Positions 25,144-34,106 of a stretch of DNA of 64,000 nt are shown here, piece after piece. Both the position numbers and the translations under genes were made by a program. This stretch comes from Bacteroidia bacterium (lineage in GTDB: Bacteria > Bacteroidota > Bacteroidia > Flavobacteriales > Flavobacteriaceae): NCBI GenBank assembly GCA_030429955.1, contig JAUIGO010000007.1:1-64000 (forward strand), written 5' to 3'. Positions within the stretch are counted from its first letter, which is position 1. Every line of letters begins with the position of its first letter. The notes beneath the pieces are model-generated. The model made no database searches and had not been told where the DNA came from. It was given only the letters and a program-made list of their open reading frames with translations.

Positions 25144-25214
25144 ATCCTGAACTTGATTCAGGATCTTATTAATGTTTACTTTATCTTCAAAAGATTCCGA
25201 AACAAGTTCGGAAT
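25144..25214. repeat. Paired palindromic (REP-like) element between etfB and etfA
   Basis: ATCCTGAA, loop CTTGA, TTCAGGAT (25144-25164) and ATTCCGAA, loop ACAAG, TTCGGAAT (25194-25214) form two 8-bp hairpins about 30 bp apart. They match the widespread 'cctgaacttgattcagg / ttccgaaacaagttcgga' type of dispersed repeat. The second has no T-run, so etfB transcription probably reads through to etfA, possibly with attenuation. Confidence 0.75.
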
Positions 25215-25225
25215 GATTTAGCAGG

Positions 25226-25978
25226 CTAAATCACTTTAGCTTCGTTATGAAGTAAGTTTACTAATTCGCCTATATTATCTGGAGACACTAAAGTTACAGC
25301 ACCTTTTGGAGCAGGTTTTTCAAACTTAACTGAAGTTGTTTCAGCATTTGCTCCAACTGGTTCAACTACTGTTAATGGTTTTTGTCTAGCCATCATAATA
25401 CCTCTCATGTTTGGAATACGTAAGTCGCTTTCTTCAACCAAGCCTTTTTGTCCGCCAATAACTAATGGAAGCGAAGTTGAAACAGTTTCCTTTCCGCCAT
25501 CAATCTCCCTAATAGCTGTTGCTGAGCTTGTCGAAGCATCAATTTCTAAACCAATGCATTTGTTTACAAAATTTGCATTTGTAAGCGCAGCAATCATTCC
25601 AGGCACCATACCTCCATTGTAATCAATAGATTCACGACCAGCAATAACCAAATCAAAACCTCTGTCTTTAATTACATTTGCAAGCTCTTTAGCAACGGCA
25701 AAACCATCTTTAGCTTCAGTATTTATTCTAATGGCTTCGTCTGCACCAATAGCTAATGCTTTTCTTAAGGTAGGTTCGGTTTCAGGACCACCAACATTGG
25801 CAACTGCTACTGAAGCACCTTGTTTTTCTTTAAACCACATAGCTCTTGTAAGACCAAATTCGTCATTAGGATTAATGACAAACTGCACACCATTAGTATC
25901 AAATTTAGTGTCGCCATCTGTAAAATTAATCTTTGATGTAGTGTCAGGAACGTGACTGATACATACTAATATTTTCAT
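25226..25978 (-). CDS. etfB: Electron transfer flavoprotein, beta subunit
   Basis: The start is set at the ATG at 25978, giving 250 residues beginning MKILVCISHVPDTTSKI; the frame is open a further 19 codons upstream, but that extension is not seen in the family. It shows the AMP-binding beta-subunit pattern: NPNDEFGLTRAMWFKE, ADEAIRINTEAKDGF, VIAGRESIDYNGGMVPGMIA and LPLVIGGQKGLVEESDLRIPN. It partners the alpha subunit encoded downstream in fatty acid or amino acid oxidation. Confidence 0.96.
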   Translation of the reverse strand: MKILVCISHVPDTTSKINFTDGDTKFDTNGVQFVINPNDEFGLTRAMWFKEKQGASVAVANVGGPETEPTLRKALAIGADEAIRINTEAKDGFAVAKELANVIKDRGFDLVIAGRESIDYNGGMVPGMIAALTNANFVNKCIGLEIDASTSSATAIREIDGGKETVSTSLPLVIGGQKGLVEESDLRIPNMRGIMMARQKPLTVVEPVGANAETTSVKFEKPAPKGAVTLVSPDNIGELVNLLHNEAKVI

Positions 25979-26168
25979 TTTGAATAGTTTATATTTAATA
26001 TTTTTGTTTTTTAACCAAAAGGTTGAGAGTATCAACTACTGCCAACTGCGAATGAAAACTGTTGACTGAAATTGAGGATACGAAGGTAATCAAAATTCTA
26101 ATAATTTCCTATGCACGCATAATAAATATTTAAACGTTGGTTTCTCTTATTTTTTTATCAATAATTGT

Positions 26169-26176
26169 TACTTTTG
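26169..26176 (+). promoter_or_regulatory. -7 promoter box of pdhB
   Basis: TACTTTTG matches TAnnTTTG exactly and lies 22 bp before the ATG at 26199. No clear -33 TTG is at the right distance, so the box is the main evidence. Confidence 0.5.
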
Positions 26177-26198
26177 CTGTTCTAATAATTAATTGTAC

Positions 26199-27176
26199 AT
26201 GAAAACAATCCAGTTTAGAGAAGCCGTTTGTGAGGCTATGAGTGAAGAAATGCGTAGAGACGAAAGTATCTACTTAATGGGAGAAGAAGTTGCCGAATAT
26301 AATGGCGCTTACAAAGCTTCAAAAGGTATGTTAGATGAATTTGGTCCAAAACGAGTTATTGACACTCCAATTGCCGAATTAGGTTTCGCTGGAATAGCAG
26401 TAGGTTCTACTATGACTGGAAACAGACCAATTGTAGAGTTTATGACCTTTAACTTTGCTTTGGTTGGTATTGATCAAATTATCAATAATGCCGCAAAAAT
26501 CAGACAAATGTCTGGTGGTCAATTTAAATGTCCAATTGTGTTTAGAGGTCCAACAGCTTCTGCAGGACAGCTAGCTGCAACACACTCTCAAGCTTTTGAA
26601 AGTTGGTATGCTAACACACCTGGACTGAAAGTAATTGTGCCTTCAAACCCTTATGACGCTAAAGGCTTACTAAAAGCTGCCATTCGTGATGACGATCCAG
26701 TAATTTTTATGGAAAGTGAGCAAATGTATGGCGATAAAGGCGAAGTGCCAGAAGGTGAGTATGTTTTGCCAATAGGTGTTGCCGATATAAAACGAGAAGG
26801 TACAGACGTAACAATCGTATCTTTTGGTAAAATTATTAAGGAAGCTTATAAAGCTGCAGATGAATTGGAGAAAGAAGGAATTTCCTGTGAGATTATTGAC
26901 TTAAGAACGGTTCGTCCTATGGATCATGATGCTATTCTTAATTCGGTTAAAAAAACCAATAGATTGGTCATTTTAGAAGAAGCATGGCCTTTTGGAAACG
27001 TGGCTACAGAAATTACTTATCAAGTACAATCTCAAGCGTTTGATTATTTAGACGCACCAATTATAAAGATAAATACAGCTGATACTCCAGCACCTTATTC
27101 TCCAGTTTTATTGGAAGAATGGTTGCCAAACAGTAACGATGTTGTTAAGGCTGTGAAAAAGGTAATGTATAAATAA
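26199..27176 (+). CDS. pdhB: Pyruvate dehydrogenase E1 component, beta subunit
   Basis: The ATG at 26199 is preferred over an in-frame TTG at 26193 because MKTIQFREAVCEAMSEEM is the normal start. The 325-residue subunit forms the thiamine diphosphate enzyme with an alpha subunit not in this window. Landmarks are MGEEVAEYNGAYKASKGML, DTPIAELGFAGIAVGSTMTG, FRGPTASAGQLAATHSQ, ESEQMYGDKGEVP and the C-terminal transketolase-type domain with ILEEAWPFGNVATEI. It is free-standing, has its own promoter box, and is closed by a terminator at 27207. Confidence 0.95.
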   Translation: MKTIQFREAVCEAMSEEMRRDESIYLMGEEVAEYNGAYKASKGMLDEFGPKRVIDTPIAELGFAGIAVGSTMTGNRPIVEFMTFNFALVGIDQIINNAAKIRQMSGGQFKCPIVFRGPTASAGQLAATHSQAFESWYANTPGLKVIVPSNPYDAKGLLKAAIRDDDPVIFMESEQMYGDKGEVPEGEYVLPIGVADIKREGTDVTIVSFGKIIKEAYKAADELEKEGISCEIIDLRTVRPMDHDAILNSVKKTNRLVILEEAWPFGNVATEITYQVQSQAFDYLDAPIIKINTADTPAPYSPVLLEEWLPNSNDVVKAVKKVMYK

Positions 27177-27206
27177 CCAATAAAAAGTTTACATTTACGT
27201 TATATA

Positions 27207-27235
27207 AACTTCATCAACTATTGATGAAGTTTTTT
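27207..27235 (+). terminator. Intrinsic terminator of pdhB
   Basis: AACTTCATCA, loop ACTAT, TGATGAAGTT (10 perfect pairs) then a T-run. The right arm contains ATG (27224) in frame with the next gene, which argues that translation of that gene begins later, at 27242. Confidence 0.88.
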
Positions 27236-27241
27236 ATTAAT

Positions 27242-29734
27242 ATGAGATATAGATTACTTTTCCTCTTTTTATTTTCAGTTATTTTTATAGCAAAAGCTCA
27301 AACTAAGGTTGGTGGTTATGTGTTTGATGCTTATAACGAACCCGTTGCCTTTGCTAATGTAATCTTTAAAGATTCATCTGAAGGAACCATTACAGATGAA
27401 AATGGTCGCTTTTATTTAGAATCTGACCAAACTTGGACTGAGATTATTATATCTTTCATTGGTTATGAAACCATAGAACTCCCTTTAGAAAAAAGAGTAA
27501 ATCTCGATTTAAAACTCATTCTCAATGAATCAGCAGCGCAACTGAACGAAGTTGTTTTGGTCGCAGGAAAACAATCTAAAAAAAACAATCCAGCCATTGA
27601 TATTCTCAGGAAAATTTGGGCAAATAAACGTGAAAATGGTTTGAAACGCTTCAAACAATACGAATACGATAAATACGAAAAAGTAGAATTTGATATCAAT
27701 ACCATAGACAGCGCATTGATAAAAAGCAAACTGTTTAGAGGTATGGAGTTTGTTTTTAATCAAGTAGACACCTCCAAAGTTACAGGAAAAACCTACTTGC
27801 CAATGTTTATTAACGAAGCAGCTTCGCGAGTCTATGGTGATAATCTAATCAACAAAGAAAAAGAAGTTTTAAAAGGAAACAAAAACTCAGGCTTTAATGA
27901 TAATCAAGTTATCATCGACTTTGTTGACGATTTGTATTCAGATTATGACGTGTACGATAACTACTTAAAATTCTTTGATAAAAGTTTTGTAAGCCCACTA
28001 TCCAGAACAGGAATTAATACTTATAACTATGTGTTGTCTGACAGCGCGTTTATAGACAATAAATGGTGCTACAATATTATTTATTACCCAAGACGAAAAA
28101 ACGAACTTACATTTAAAGGCGATTTTTGGGTTGCAGATACTACGTATGCAATCAAGGAAATTAATTTACAAGCTTCAAAAAGTGCTAACATCAATTGGGT
28201 GAAAGAAATTTACATTGAGCAAGAATTTGAAGTGCTCAATGATTCATTATTCCTTGTAAAGCGCGATTATATGATGTCTGATTTCGCCTTTAGTAAAAAG
28301 GAGAAATCACGAGGTGTTTACGGAAAACGTACCACGCTTTATAACAATTATCTGTTTGATGTACAAAAAGAAAAAAAGTTTTATGACGAAGAGGTTTATG
28401 ATTATGACCAAGATGTTTATGATAGAGACGACAGTTTTTGGGATGCAAACCGTTTGGAAAAATTAAACAATGACGAAGTTGGTGTTTACAAAATGCTTGA
28501 CACTCTTAAAACGGTTACAAAGTTTAAACGGTTGTATAACTTAGGAAGCATATTGTCTTCAGGTTATATTGAGTTTAATACATTACCTCTGGATTATGGT
28601 CCTATTTTTTCAACCTTTGGATTTAATGACGTTGAAGGATTACGACTTAGAACAGGTGGAAGAACCTATTTTGGCAGAAACGATATTTGGCGATTAGAAG
28701 GCTTTTTGGCTTATGGTTTTAGAGATGATAAATTTAAGTATGGACTATCTGGAAAATGGTTGCTGGACAAGAAAAGCCGACTCATTATTTCTGGAGGAAA
28801 TCGAAGAGACGTAGAGCAAATAGGAGCAAGTTTAACCACATCAACAGATGTTTTGGGTCGCAGTTTAGCATCATCATCAGTTGTTGGAACAGGAACCAAT
28901 GATAAGTTAACATCTATTAACTTAACAAGTTTTGCAGTAGAAATGGAGCCTTGGCGAAATTTTATTTTAAGGCTTGGTGCTAATTACAGAACTTTAGAAT
29001 CAGCTTCAGACACTTTTAGTTTAGATTATTACGATGATGAGTCACCTTCAGGAATAGCCTCTGAAGTGAAGCAGTTTGAAACCACATTATCAATGTCGTA
29101 TTTTCCAGGCAGAAAAATGACTGGTTTTGGCGTAGAGCGTCATGATGCCAATGATGATTATTCAAGACTTTTTGCACAAGTAAGTTTTGGAGATAAGAGT
29201 GTTTTAAATAGTGATTTTGATTATACCAAAGTGCAATTTTCATACCTACAGCCATGGCAAATAGGAGGTTTTGGGCGTTTGTACTCTACTGTTGAAGTTG
29301 GTAAAACCTTTGGCGAAGTACCACTTGGATTGTTAAGTGTTGTGCCTGGAAACCAATCATATTTTTCAATTTATAACACCTTTTCACAGCTTGATTTTTA
29401 TGAGTTTGTGACAGACACTTATGCGTCCTTACATTTAGAGCATAATTTTAATGGACGTTTCTTTTCAAGAATTCCTTGGCTGAGAAAATTAAATCTTCGA
29501 GAAATTGTAAGTTTCAGAACCGTTTGGGGAGAAATTTCAGACGCCAATAAGGCACTCAATGCGTCTGGACTTATTTACAATGCGCCAGATAAAGAAATGT
29601 ATTATGAGTATAGCTTAGGAGTTGGTAATATTTTTAAAGTCTTTAGGTTAGATTTTAATTTTAGAGGCAATTACCTTGACAATCCAGATGCTAGAAAATT
29701 TGGTGTGACTGGGACGTTTGGGTTTCATTTTTAG
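27242..29734 (+). CDS. DUF5686 outer-membrane protein with carboxypeptidase-like regulatory domain
   Basis: The start is set at ATG 27242 because upstream in-frame candidates lie within the pdhB terminator stem; this gives 830 residues beginning MRYRLLFLFLFSVIFIAKAQ, a clean signal peptide. Residues about 22-105 are a CarboxypepD_reg-like beta-sandwich (GGYVFDAYNEPVAFANVIFK, GTITDENGRFYLES). The remainder is DUF5686: NPAIDILRKIWANKRENGLKRFKQYEYDKYEK, LTFKGDFWVADTTYAIKEI, then a long beta-strand-rich barrel ending FGVTGTFGFHF. This is the architecture of many Bacteroidota outer-membrane proteins related to, but distinct from, TonB receptors. Cargo or function unknown. Confidence 0.9.
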   Translation: MRYRLLFLFLFSVIFIAKAQTKVGGYVFDAYNEPVAFANVIFKDSSEGTITDENGRFYLESDQTWTEIIISFIGYETIELPLEKRVNLDLKLILNESAAQLNEVVLVAGKQSKKNNPAIDILRKIWANKRENGLKRFKQYEYDKYEKVEFDINTIDSALIKSKLFRGMEFVFNQVDTSKVTGKTYLPMFINEAASRVYGDNLINKEKEVLKGNKNSGFNDNQVIIDFVDDLYSDYDVYDNYLKFFDKSFVSPLSRTGINTYNYVLSDSAFIDNKWCYNIIYYPRRKNELTFKGDFWVADTTYAIKEINLQASKSANINWVKEIYIEQEFEVLNDSLFLVKRDYMMSDFAFSKKEKSRGVYGKRTTLYNNYLFDVQKEKKFYDEEVYDYDQDVYDRDDSFWDANRLEKLNNDEVGVYKMLDTLKTVTKFKRLYNLGSILSSGYIEFNTLPLDYGPIFSTFGFNDVEGLRLRTGGRTYFGRNDIWRLEGFLAYGFRDDKFKYGLSGKWLLDKKSRLIISGGNRRDVEQIGASLTTSTDVLGRSLASSSVVGTGTNDKLTSINLTSFAVEMEPWRNFILRLGANYRTLESASDTFSLDYYDDESPSGIASEVKQFETTLSMSYFPGRKMTGFGVERHDANDDYSRLFAQVSFGDKSVLNSDFDYTKVQFSYLQPWQIGGFGRLYSTVEVGKTFGEVPLGLLSVVPGNQSYFSIYNTFSQLDFYEFVTDTYASLHLEHNFNGRFFSRIPWLRKLNLREIVSFRTVWGEISDANKALNASGLIYNAPDKEMYYEYSLGVGNIFKVFRLDFNFRGNYLDNPDARKFGVTGTFGFHF

Positions 29735-30106
29735 GAGGCTAGTCTTTTTATGATTAAGTCAAAAAGGAATGACATTAAAAAAACGCAAATAATTTTTAAA
29801 AAACCCTTGTATTTCAATTTTTTGTTTTTCATTTGCACTGTTATTAGCTGAACAAATTGAAATCTGTTTTTATGTTCGGGCTTTTGAAAATTAGGAAGTC
29901 ACATTCAAGAGCTGCTTATCGTTTAAGAAACCGAATTTTAGAGCTAACTTCCGTTTTCCCTATCGCTGCAAGCCAGCATAACTTTGGTTTTGTGCCTACT
30001 ACACAAAATCCAATTCAAGTTTGATTTCCATTCATTATTTACTATATTGAAACCTATTAGGTTCAAGTTTTTAATCTCAAAATAAATAATAGTTTTAAAA
30101 TAAAGA
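29735..30106 (+). other. 372-bp gap before the polyamine operon, with a possible 50-codon Arg-rich ORF
   Basis: The only open frame of note is 29872-30024, beginning MFGLLKIRKSHSRAAYRLRN and ending TTQNPIQV, with five Arg in the first 21 residues. I recognise no family. It could be a leader peptide for the arginine decarboxylase gene 83 bp downstream, a remnant of a broken gene, or chance. The remaining sequence is AT-rich with no clear promoter box or terminator. Confidence 0.35.
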
Positions 30107-31504
30107 ATGAATACTAAATACATTGATTTAATCAGTCAAACTTTCGATTTCCCACAAGATGAATTTAAACTCACCGACAATAAACTTCGCTTTCATGATG
30201 TAGACCTCATGCAGTTGGTTGAAGAGTATGGAGCACCTTTAAAATTCACCTATTTACCGCAAATATCAAACAATATACAACGTGCTAAAAATTGGTTTAA
30301 TACAGCCATTGAAAAGCATAACTATAAAGGAAAATATAACTATTGCTATTGTACTAAAAGTTCGCATTTTAAGCATGTGCTACACGAAGCTTTAAAAAAT
30401 GATATTCATATTGAAACCTCCTCGGCTTTTGACATTGACATTGTTGAAAACCTTAAAAAAGAAGGAAAAATCAATGATGATACTTATGTTATTAGTAATG
30501 GGTTTAAAAGAGCGCAATATGTCACAAATATTGCTAGGTTAATAAATAATGGCCACAAAAATGCTATTCCAATAATAGATAATTATGAAGAAATTGATTT
30601 GCTTTCAGAAGAAATAAAAGGCAAATTTAATATTGGGATTCGTATTGCCTCAGAAGAAGAACCAAAATTTGAGTTTTATACTTCTCGATTAGGCATTGGC
30701 TATAAAAATATAGTTCCTTTCTACAAAAATCAAATTAAAAACAATAAGAAAGTAAAACTAAAGATGTTGCACTTTTTTATAAACACAGGCATTAGAGATA
30801 ATGCTTATTATTGGAATGAATTGCTAAAATGTCTCAAGGTTTACACAAGCCTTAAAAAGATTTGTCCAACCTTAGACAGCTTAAATATTGGAGGAGGGTT
30901 TCCAATAAAAAATTCATTGGTTTTTGATTTTGATTATGAATATTTAGTTGACGAAATCGTAAATCAAATACAAGTCACTTGTGAAGAAGAAGGGGTTGAT
31001 GTACCAAATATTTTTACTGAATTTGGAAGTTTTACCGTTGGTGAAAGTGGTGGAGCTATTTATGAAATCTTATACCAAAAACAACAAAACGATCGTGAAA
31101 AGTGGAATATGATTAACTCATCATTTATCACTACACTTCCTGATACTTGGGCCATTAACAAACGTTTTATCATGTTGCCAATAAATCGATGGAATGACAC
31201 TTACGAACGTGTTTTACTTGGCGGACTCACTTGCGATAGCGATGATTATTACAATAGCGAACAGCACATGAACGCTATTTATTTGCCAAAATATAACAAA
31301 GACAAGCCATTATATATAGGCTTCTTTAATACTGGAGCTTACCAAGAAACCATTGGAGGATTTGGAGGTTTGCAACACTGTTTAATTCCGTCACCAAAAC
31401 ACATATTAATTGATCGAGATGAAGACGGAAACATCTCAACAAAATTATTTAGTGAACAACAAAAAAGTGAAGACTTACTTAAAATTTTAGGTTATGAAAA
31501 CTAA
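30107..31504 (+). CDS. speA: Biosynthetic arginine decarboxylase (fold III, PLP-dependent)
   Basis: The 465-residue protein is an alanine-racemase-fold decarboxylase of the Orn/DAP/Arg group, converting arginine to agmatine. The PLP Lys is Lys84 (YCYCTKSSHFKH). Further landmarks are IETSSAFDIDIV, HFFINTGIRDN, LNIGGGFPIK (phosphate-binding Gly-rich loop), FTEFGSFTVGESGG, LGGLTCDSDDYY with the active-site Cys-Asp, and FFNTGAYQET. It is shorter than the about 630-residue E. coli SpeA, as is usual for the Bacteroidota form. The last 11 bp overlap the agmatinase gene, which uses its product. Confidence 0.92.
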   Translation: MNTKYIDLISQTFDFPQDEFKLTDNKLRFHDVDLMQLVEEYGAPLKFTYLPQISNNIQRAKNWFNTAIEKHNYKGKYNYCYCTKSSHFKHVLHEALKNDIHIETSSAFDIDIVENLKKEGKINDDTYVISNGFKRAQYVTNIARLINNGHKNAIPIIDNYEEIDLLSEEIKGKFNIGIRIASEEEPKFEFYTSRLGIGYKNIVPFYKNQIKNNKKVKLKMLHFFINTGIRDNAYYWNELLKCLKVYTSLKKICPTLDSLNIGGGFPIKNSLVFDFDYEYLVDEIVNQIQVTCEEEGVDVPNIFTEFGSFTVGESGGAIYEILYQKQQNDREKWNMINSSFITTLPDTWAINKRFIMLPINRWNDTYERVLLGGLTCDSDDYYNSEQHMNAIYLPKYNKDKPLYIGFFNTGAYQETIGGFGGLQHCLIPSPKHILIDRDEDGNISTKLFSEQQKSEDLLKILGYEN

Positions 31505-32435
31505 AACCTACGCTGGAATTCCAGAAGAGCTTGCAAAATTAGAACAAGCAAAAATCGTATTGATTCCTGTACCTTATGATGGTACAAGTACATGGCAAAA
31601 AGGAGCTGATAAAGGTCCTGAAGCATTTTTAAATGCTTCCGAAAACATGGAGTTGTATGATATTGAGACTGACACCGAAGTTTATAAACAAGGTGTGTAT
31701 TTAGCTGATGCTGTGACCGAAAACAGTTCGCCAGAAGCTATGGTTGATGCTGTGCATGAAGCGACAAAAAGGTACATAAAGAAAAACAAATTTGTGACCA
31801 TTTTTGGAGGTGAACATTCTATCTCAATTGGTACCATTCGTGCTTTTAATGAAATGTATCCAAGCCTAACAGTTTTACAATTGGATGCTCATGCAGATTT
31901 ACGCAAAAGTTATGAAGGCTCAAAATGCAATCATGCTTGTGCTGTATATGAGGCTAGCCAAACAACCAATTTAATTCAAGTAGGTATTCGTTCTATGGAT
32001 ATTATAGAAAAAACGGTTATGGACGAAGACAAAACGTATTTTGCTCACGAAATGGCAGTTGATGATACTTGGATGGATTCAGCTATAGACCAAATGACAG
32101 ATAACGTGTTTATTACCATTGATCTGGATGCTTTTGATCCTTCAATTTTACCAAGCACAGGAACTCCCGAACCAGGAGGATTATTATGGTACGAAACACT
32201 AGAGTTTTTAAAGCAAGTATTTGAAGAAAAAAATGTGGTAGGTTTTGATATTGTAGAACTTTGTCCAAACCCTAAAGAAAAATCTTCAGATTTTCTTGCT
32301 GCAAAATTGTATTATAAAATGTTAAGTTATAAATTTCAAGATGAAGAAGCAGAAGATGATTATGACAACTCTTTTGACAGTTCATACGTAAATAAAAGTA
32401 ACAACTCAAAATTTAACGACGACGATGACTACTAA
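31494..32435 (+). CDS. speB: Agmatinase (ureohydrolase family)
   Basis: The 313-residue manganese enzyme hydrolyses agmatine to putrescine and urea. All metal ligands are visible: His108 (FGGEHSISIG), Asp131, His133 and Asp135 (DAHADLR), Asp210 and Asp212 (TIDLDAFDPS). The start is PVPYDGTSTWQKGADKGPEA, typical of the family. An unusual acidic, Asn/Ser-rich tail of about 30 residues follows the catalytic domain. It overlaps the upstream decarboxylase and the downstream DHS-like gene by 11 bp each, so three proteins are translationally coupled. Confidence 0.95.
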   Translation: MKTKTYAGIPEELAKLEQAKIVLIPVPYDGTSTWQKGADKGPEAFLNASENMELYDIETDTEVYKQGVYLADAVTENSSPEAMVDAVHEATKRYIKKNKFVTIFGGEHSISIGTIRAFNEMYPSLTVLQLDAHADLRKSYEGSKCNHACAVYEASQTTNLIQVGIRSMDIIEKTVMDEDKTYFAHEMAVDDTWMDSAIDQMTDNVFITIDLDAFDPSILPSTGTPEPGGLLWYETLEFLKQVFEEKNVVGFDIVELCPNPKEKSSDFLAAKLYYKMLSYKFQDEEAEDDYDNSFDSSYVNKSNNSKFNDDDDY

Positions 32436-33399
32436 AGGACCAATTTCTCAATTTATTCAAAAGCACTATTTACACTTTAATGCAGCAGCCTTGGTTGATG
32501 CAGCAAAAGGTTATGAAGCACAACTAGAATCTGGTGCAAAAATGCTAGTGTCGCTTGCTGGTGCTATGAGTACTGCAGAATTGGGTAAAAGTTTTGCTGA
32601 AATGATTCGTCAAGATAAAGTGCATATCATCTCTTGTACAGGAGCTAACCTTGAAGAAGACATCATGAATTTAGTGGCGCATTCGCATTACAAACGTGTG
32701 CCAAACTATCGCGATCTTACGCCTCAGGAAGAATGGGATTTACTTGAAAAAGGGCTGAATAGAGTAACAGATACTTGCATCCCAGAACACGAAGCTTTCA
32801 GGCGTTTGCAAGCACATATTTTTGATATCTGGAAAGAAGCTGAAGCTAAAGGCGAACGCTATTTACCACATGAATATATGTACAAAATGTTGTTATCTGG
32901 AGTATTGGAGCAATATTATGAAATTGATGTAAAAGACTCCTGGATGTATGCAGCTGCCGAAAAAAACCTGCCAATTGTATGCCCAGGTTGGGAAGACAGT
33001 ACGATGGGAAACATCTTTGCAAGCTATGTGCTTAAGGGAGAACTCAAAGCAAGTACCATGAAATCTGGTATTGAATACATGACCTTTTTAGCCGATTGGT
33101 ACACAGATAATTCTCAAAAAGACATTGGGTTTTTCCAAATAGGAGGCGGAATTGCAGGAGATTTTCCAATATGCGTCGTGCCAATGTTATACCAAGACAT
33201 GGAACGTACAGATACACCATTCTGGAGTTATTTCTGTCAAATAAGTGATTCAACCACAAGTTATGGTTCTTACTCTGGTGCTGTGCCAAATGAAAAGATC
33301 ACGTGGGGGAAATTAGATATCAATACACCAAAATTTATTATAGAAAGTGATGCAACTATAGTTGCGCCTTTAATTTTTGCTTATCTTTTAGGCATGTAA
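32425..33399 (+). CDS. Deoxyhypusine synthase-like protein (probable polyamine aminobutyl transferase)
   Basis: The 324-residue product is a bacterial member of the deoxyhypusine synthase family. NAD-site segments SLAGAMSTAELG (43-54) and SCTGANLEEDIM (70-81) are present, as are NLPIVCPGWEDSTMG (181-195), GFFQIGGGIAGDFP (235-248) and the presumed catalytic Lys296 in ITWGKLD. Bacteria lack eIF5A, the usual protein substrate. Overlap with agmatinase suggests it acts on putrescine or spermidine by the same NAD-dependent aminobutyl transfer, as in homospermidine formation; this is inference. Family assignment is firm, reaction uncertain. Confidence 0.88.
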   Translation: MTTKGPISQFIQKHYLHFNAAALVDAAKGYEAQLESGAKMLVSLAGAMSTAELGKSFAEMIRQDKVHIISCTGANLEEDIMNLVAHSHYKRVPNYRDLTPQEEWDLLEKGLNRVTDTCIPEHEAFRRLQAHIFDIWKEAEAKGERYLPHEYMYKMLLSGVLEQYYEIDVKDSWMYAAAEKNLPIVCPGWEDSTMGNIFASYVLKGELKASTMKSGIEYMTFLADWYTDNSQKDIGFFQIGGGIAGDFPICVVPMLYQDMERTDTPFWSYFCQISDSTTSYGSYSGAVPNEKITWGKLDINTPKFIIESDATIVAPLIFAYLLGM

Positions 33400-33426
33400 A
33401 TCATAATTTGTTTTCAAACTAAAAAA

Positions 33427-33765
33427 ATGAAAAATAGAAACGACAATAAAAAACGTGTTATCGTTGATTTTAAAAAGCTAACACCAGAAATATTGGGCTT
33501 GTTGGTAGAAAAATATCCTGATGGTTATGATGAAGATCATATCATTACTTTCAGAAATGCTAAAAATGAATTGGTAGAAGCTGTACAAGTTGATACAGAA
33601 GACACCAAATATTTGGTGAAAGTGAGCACCAAATTGGTGAAAACCATGGAGAATTATGATGAAGATGATTATGAAGATTTTGACGATGATGATCCAGATG
33701 CAGTTCAAGATCCAGATATAGATGCTGACATTGAACCATCAGAAGAACCAGAAGATTTCGATTAA
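33427..33765 (+). CDS. Small conserved acidic protein
   Basis: The 112-residue soluble protein has a basic start (MKNRNDNKKRVIVDFKKLTP), a compact middle (LLVEKYPDGYDEDHIITFRN, DTKYLVKVSTKLVKTMENYD) and a strongly acidic tail of about 40 residues. I recall similar flavobacterial hypothetical proteins, sometimes labelled as DNA primase without basis. It begins 28 bp after the DHS-like gene and precedes another small protein by 14 bp. Function unknown; the acidic tail could bind a basic partner. Confidence 0.75.
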   Translation: MKNRNDNKKRVIVDFKKLTPEILGLLVEKYPDGYDEDHIITFRNAKNELVEAVQVDTEDTKYLVKVSTKLVKTMENYDEDDYEDFDDDDPDAVQDPDIDADIEPSEEPEDFD

Positions 33766-33778
33766 AATTTGAAATGAC

Positions 33779-34009
33779 ATGGAAACAGCTGTTTTTAAAT
33801 CTTACGAAAACGGTTATTATACCTTTTTGTTTGACAATGGTGAAGACATGGTTTTTGAAGAAGTGCATCCACGTGTGTTAAAGCAATACGATTTAAAAAA
33901 CGATAAAACCCTTATCAATAAAAAGTTTAGTGTTTTATTTGTTGAAGTTTTTGACGATACAGACGATGATTTTTTAATCTATAGAATTGAAAGTTTAAAA
34001 CCTTTATAA
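33779..34009 (+). CDS. Small conserved hypothetical protein
   Basis: The 76-residue product has no signal peptide or Cys. It reads as a compact beta-rich domain: METAVFKSYENGYYTFLFDN, MVFEEVHPRVLKQYDL, then FSVLFVEVFDDTDDDFLIYR. It lies 14 bp after the acidic protein gene and probably shares its transcript. No family is recognised. Tight spacing, conserved-looking hydrophobic pattern and neighbour-like codon use support a real gene. Confidence 0.7.
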   Translation: METAVFKSYENGYYTFLFDNGEDMVFEEVHPRVLKQYDLKNDKTLINKKFSVLFVEVFDDTDDDFLIYRIESLKPL

Positions 34010-34106
34010 TTTTACCTATGAAATGCCTAAACAATAAGTTGATTTCAACCAAAAAGACAATTAAGGCATTGCATCTGACCTCTTTAAAACTAAAAAACAT
34101 TATCAG

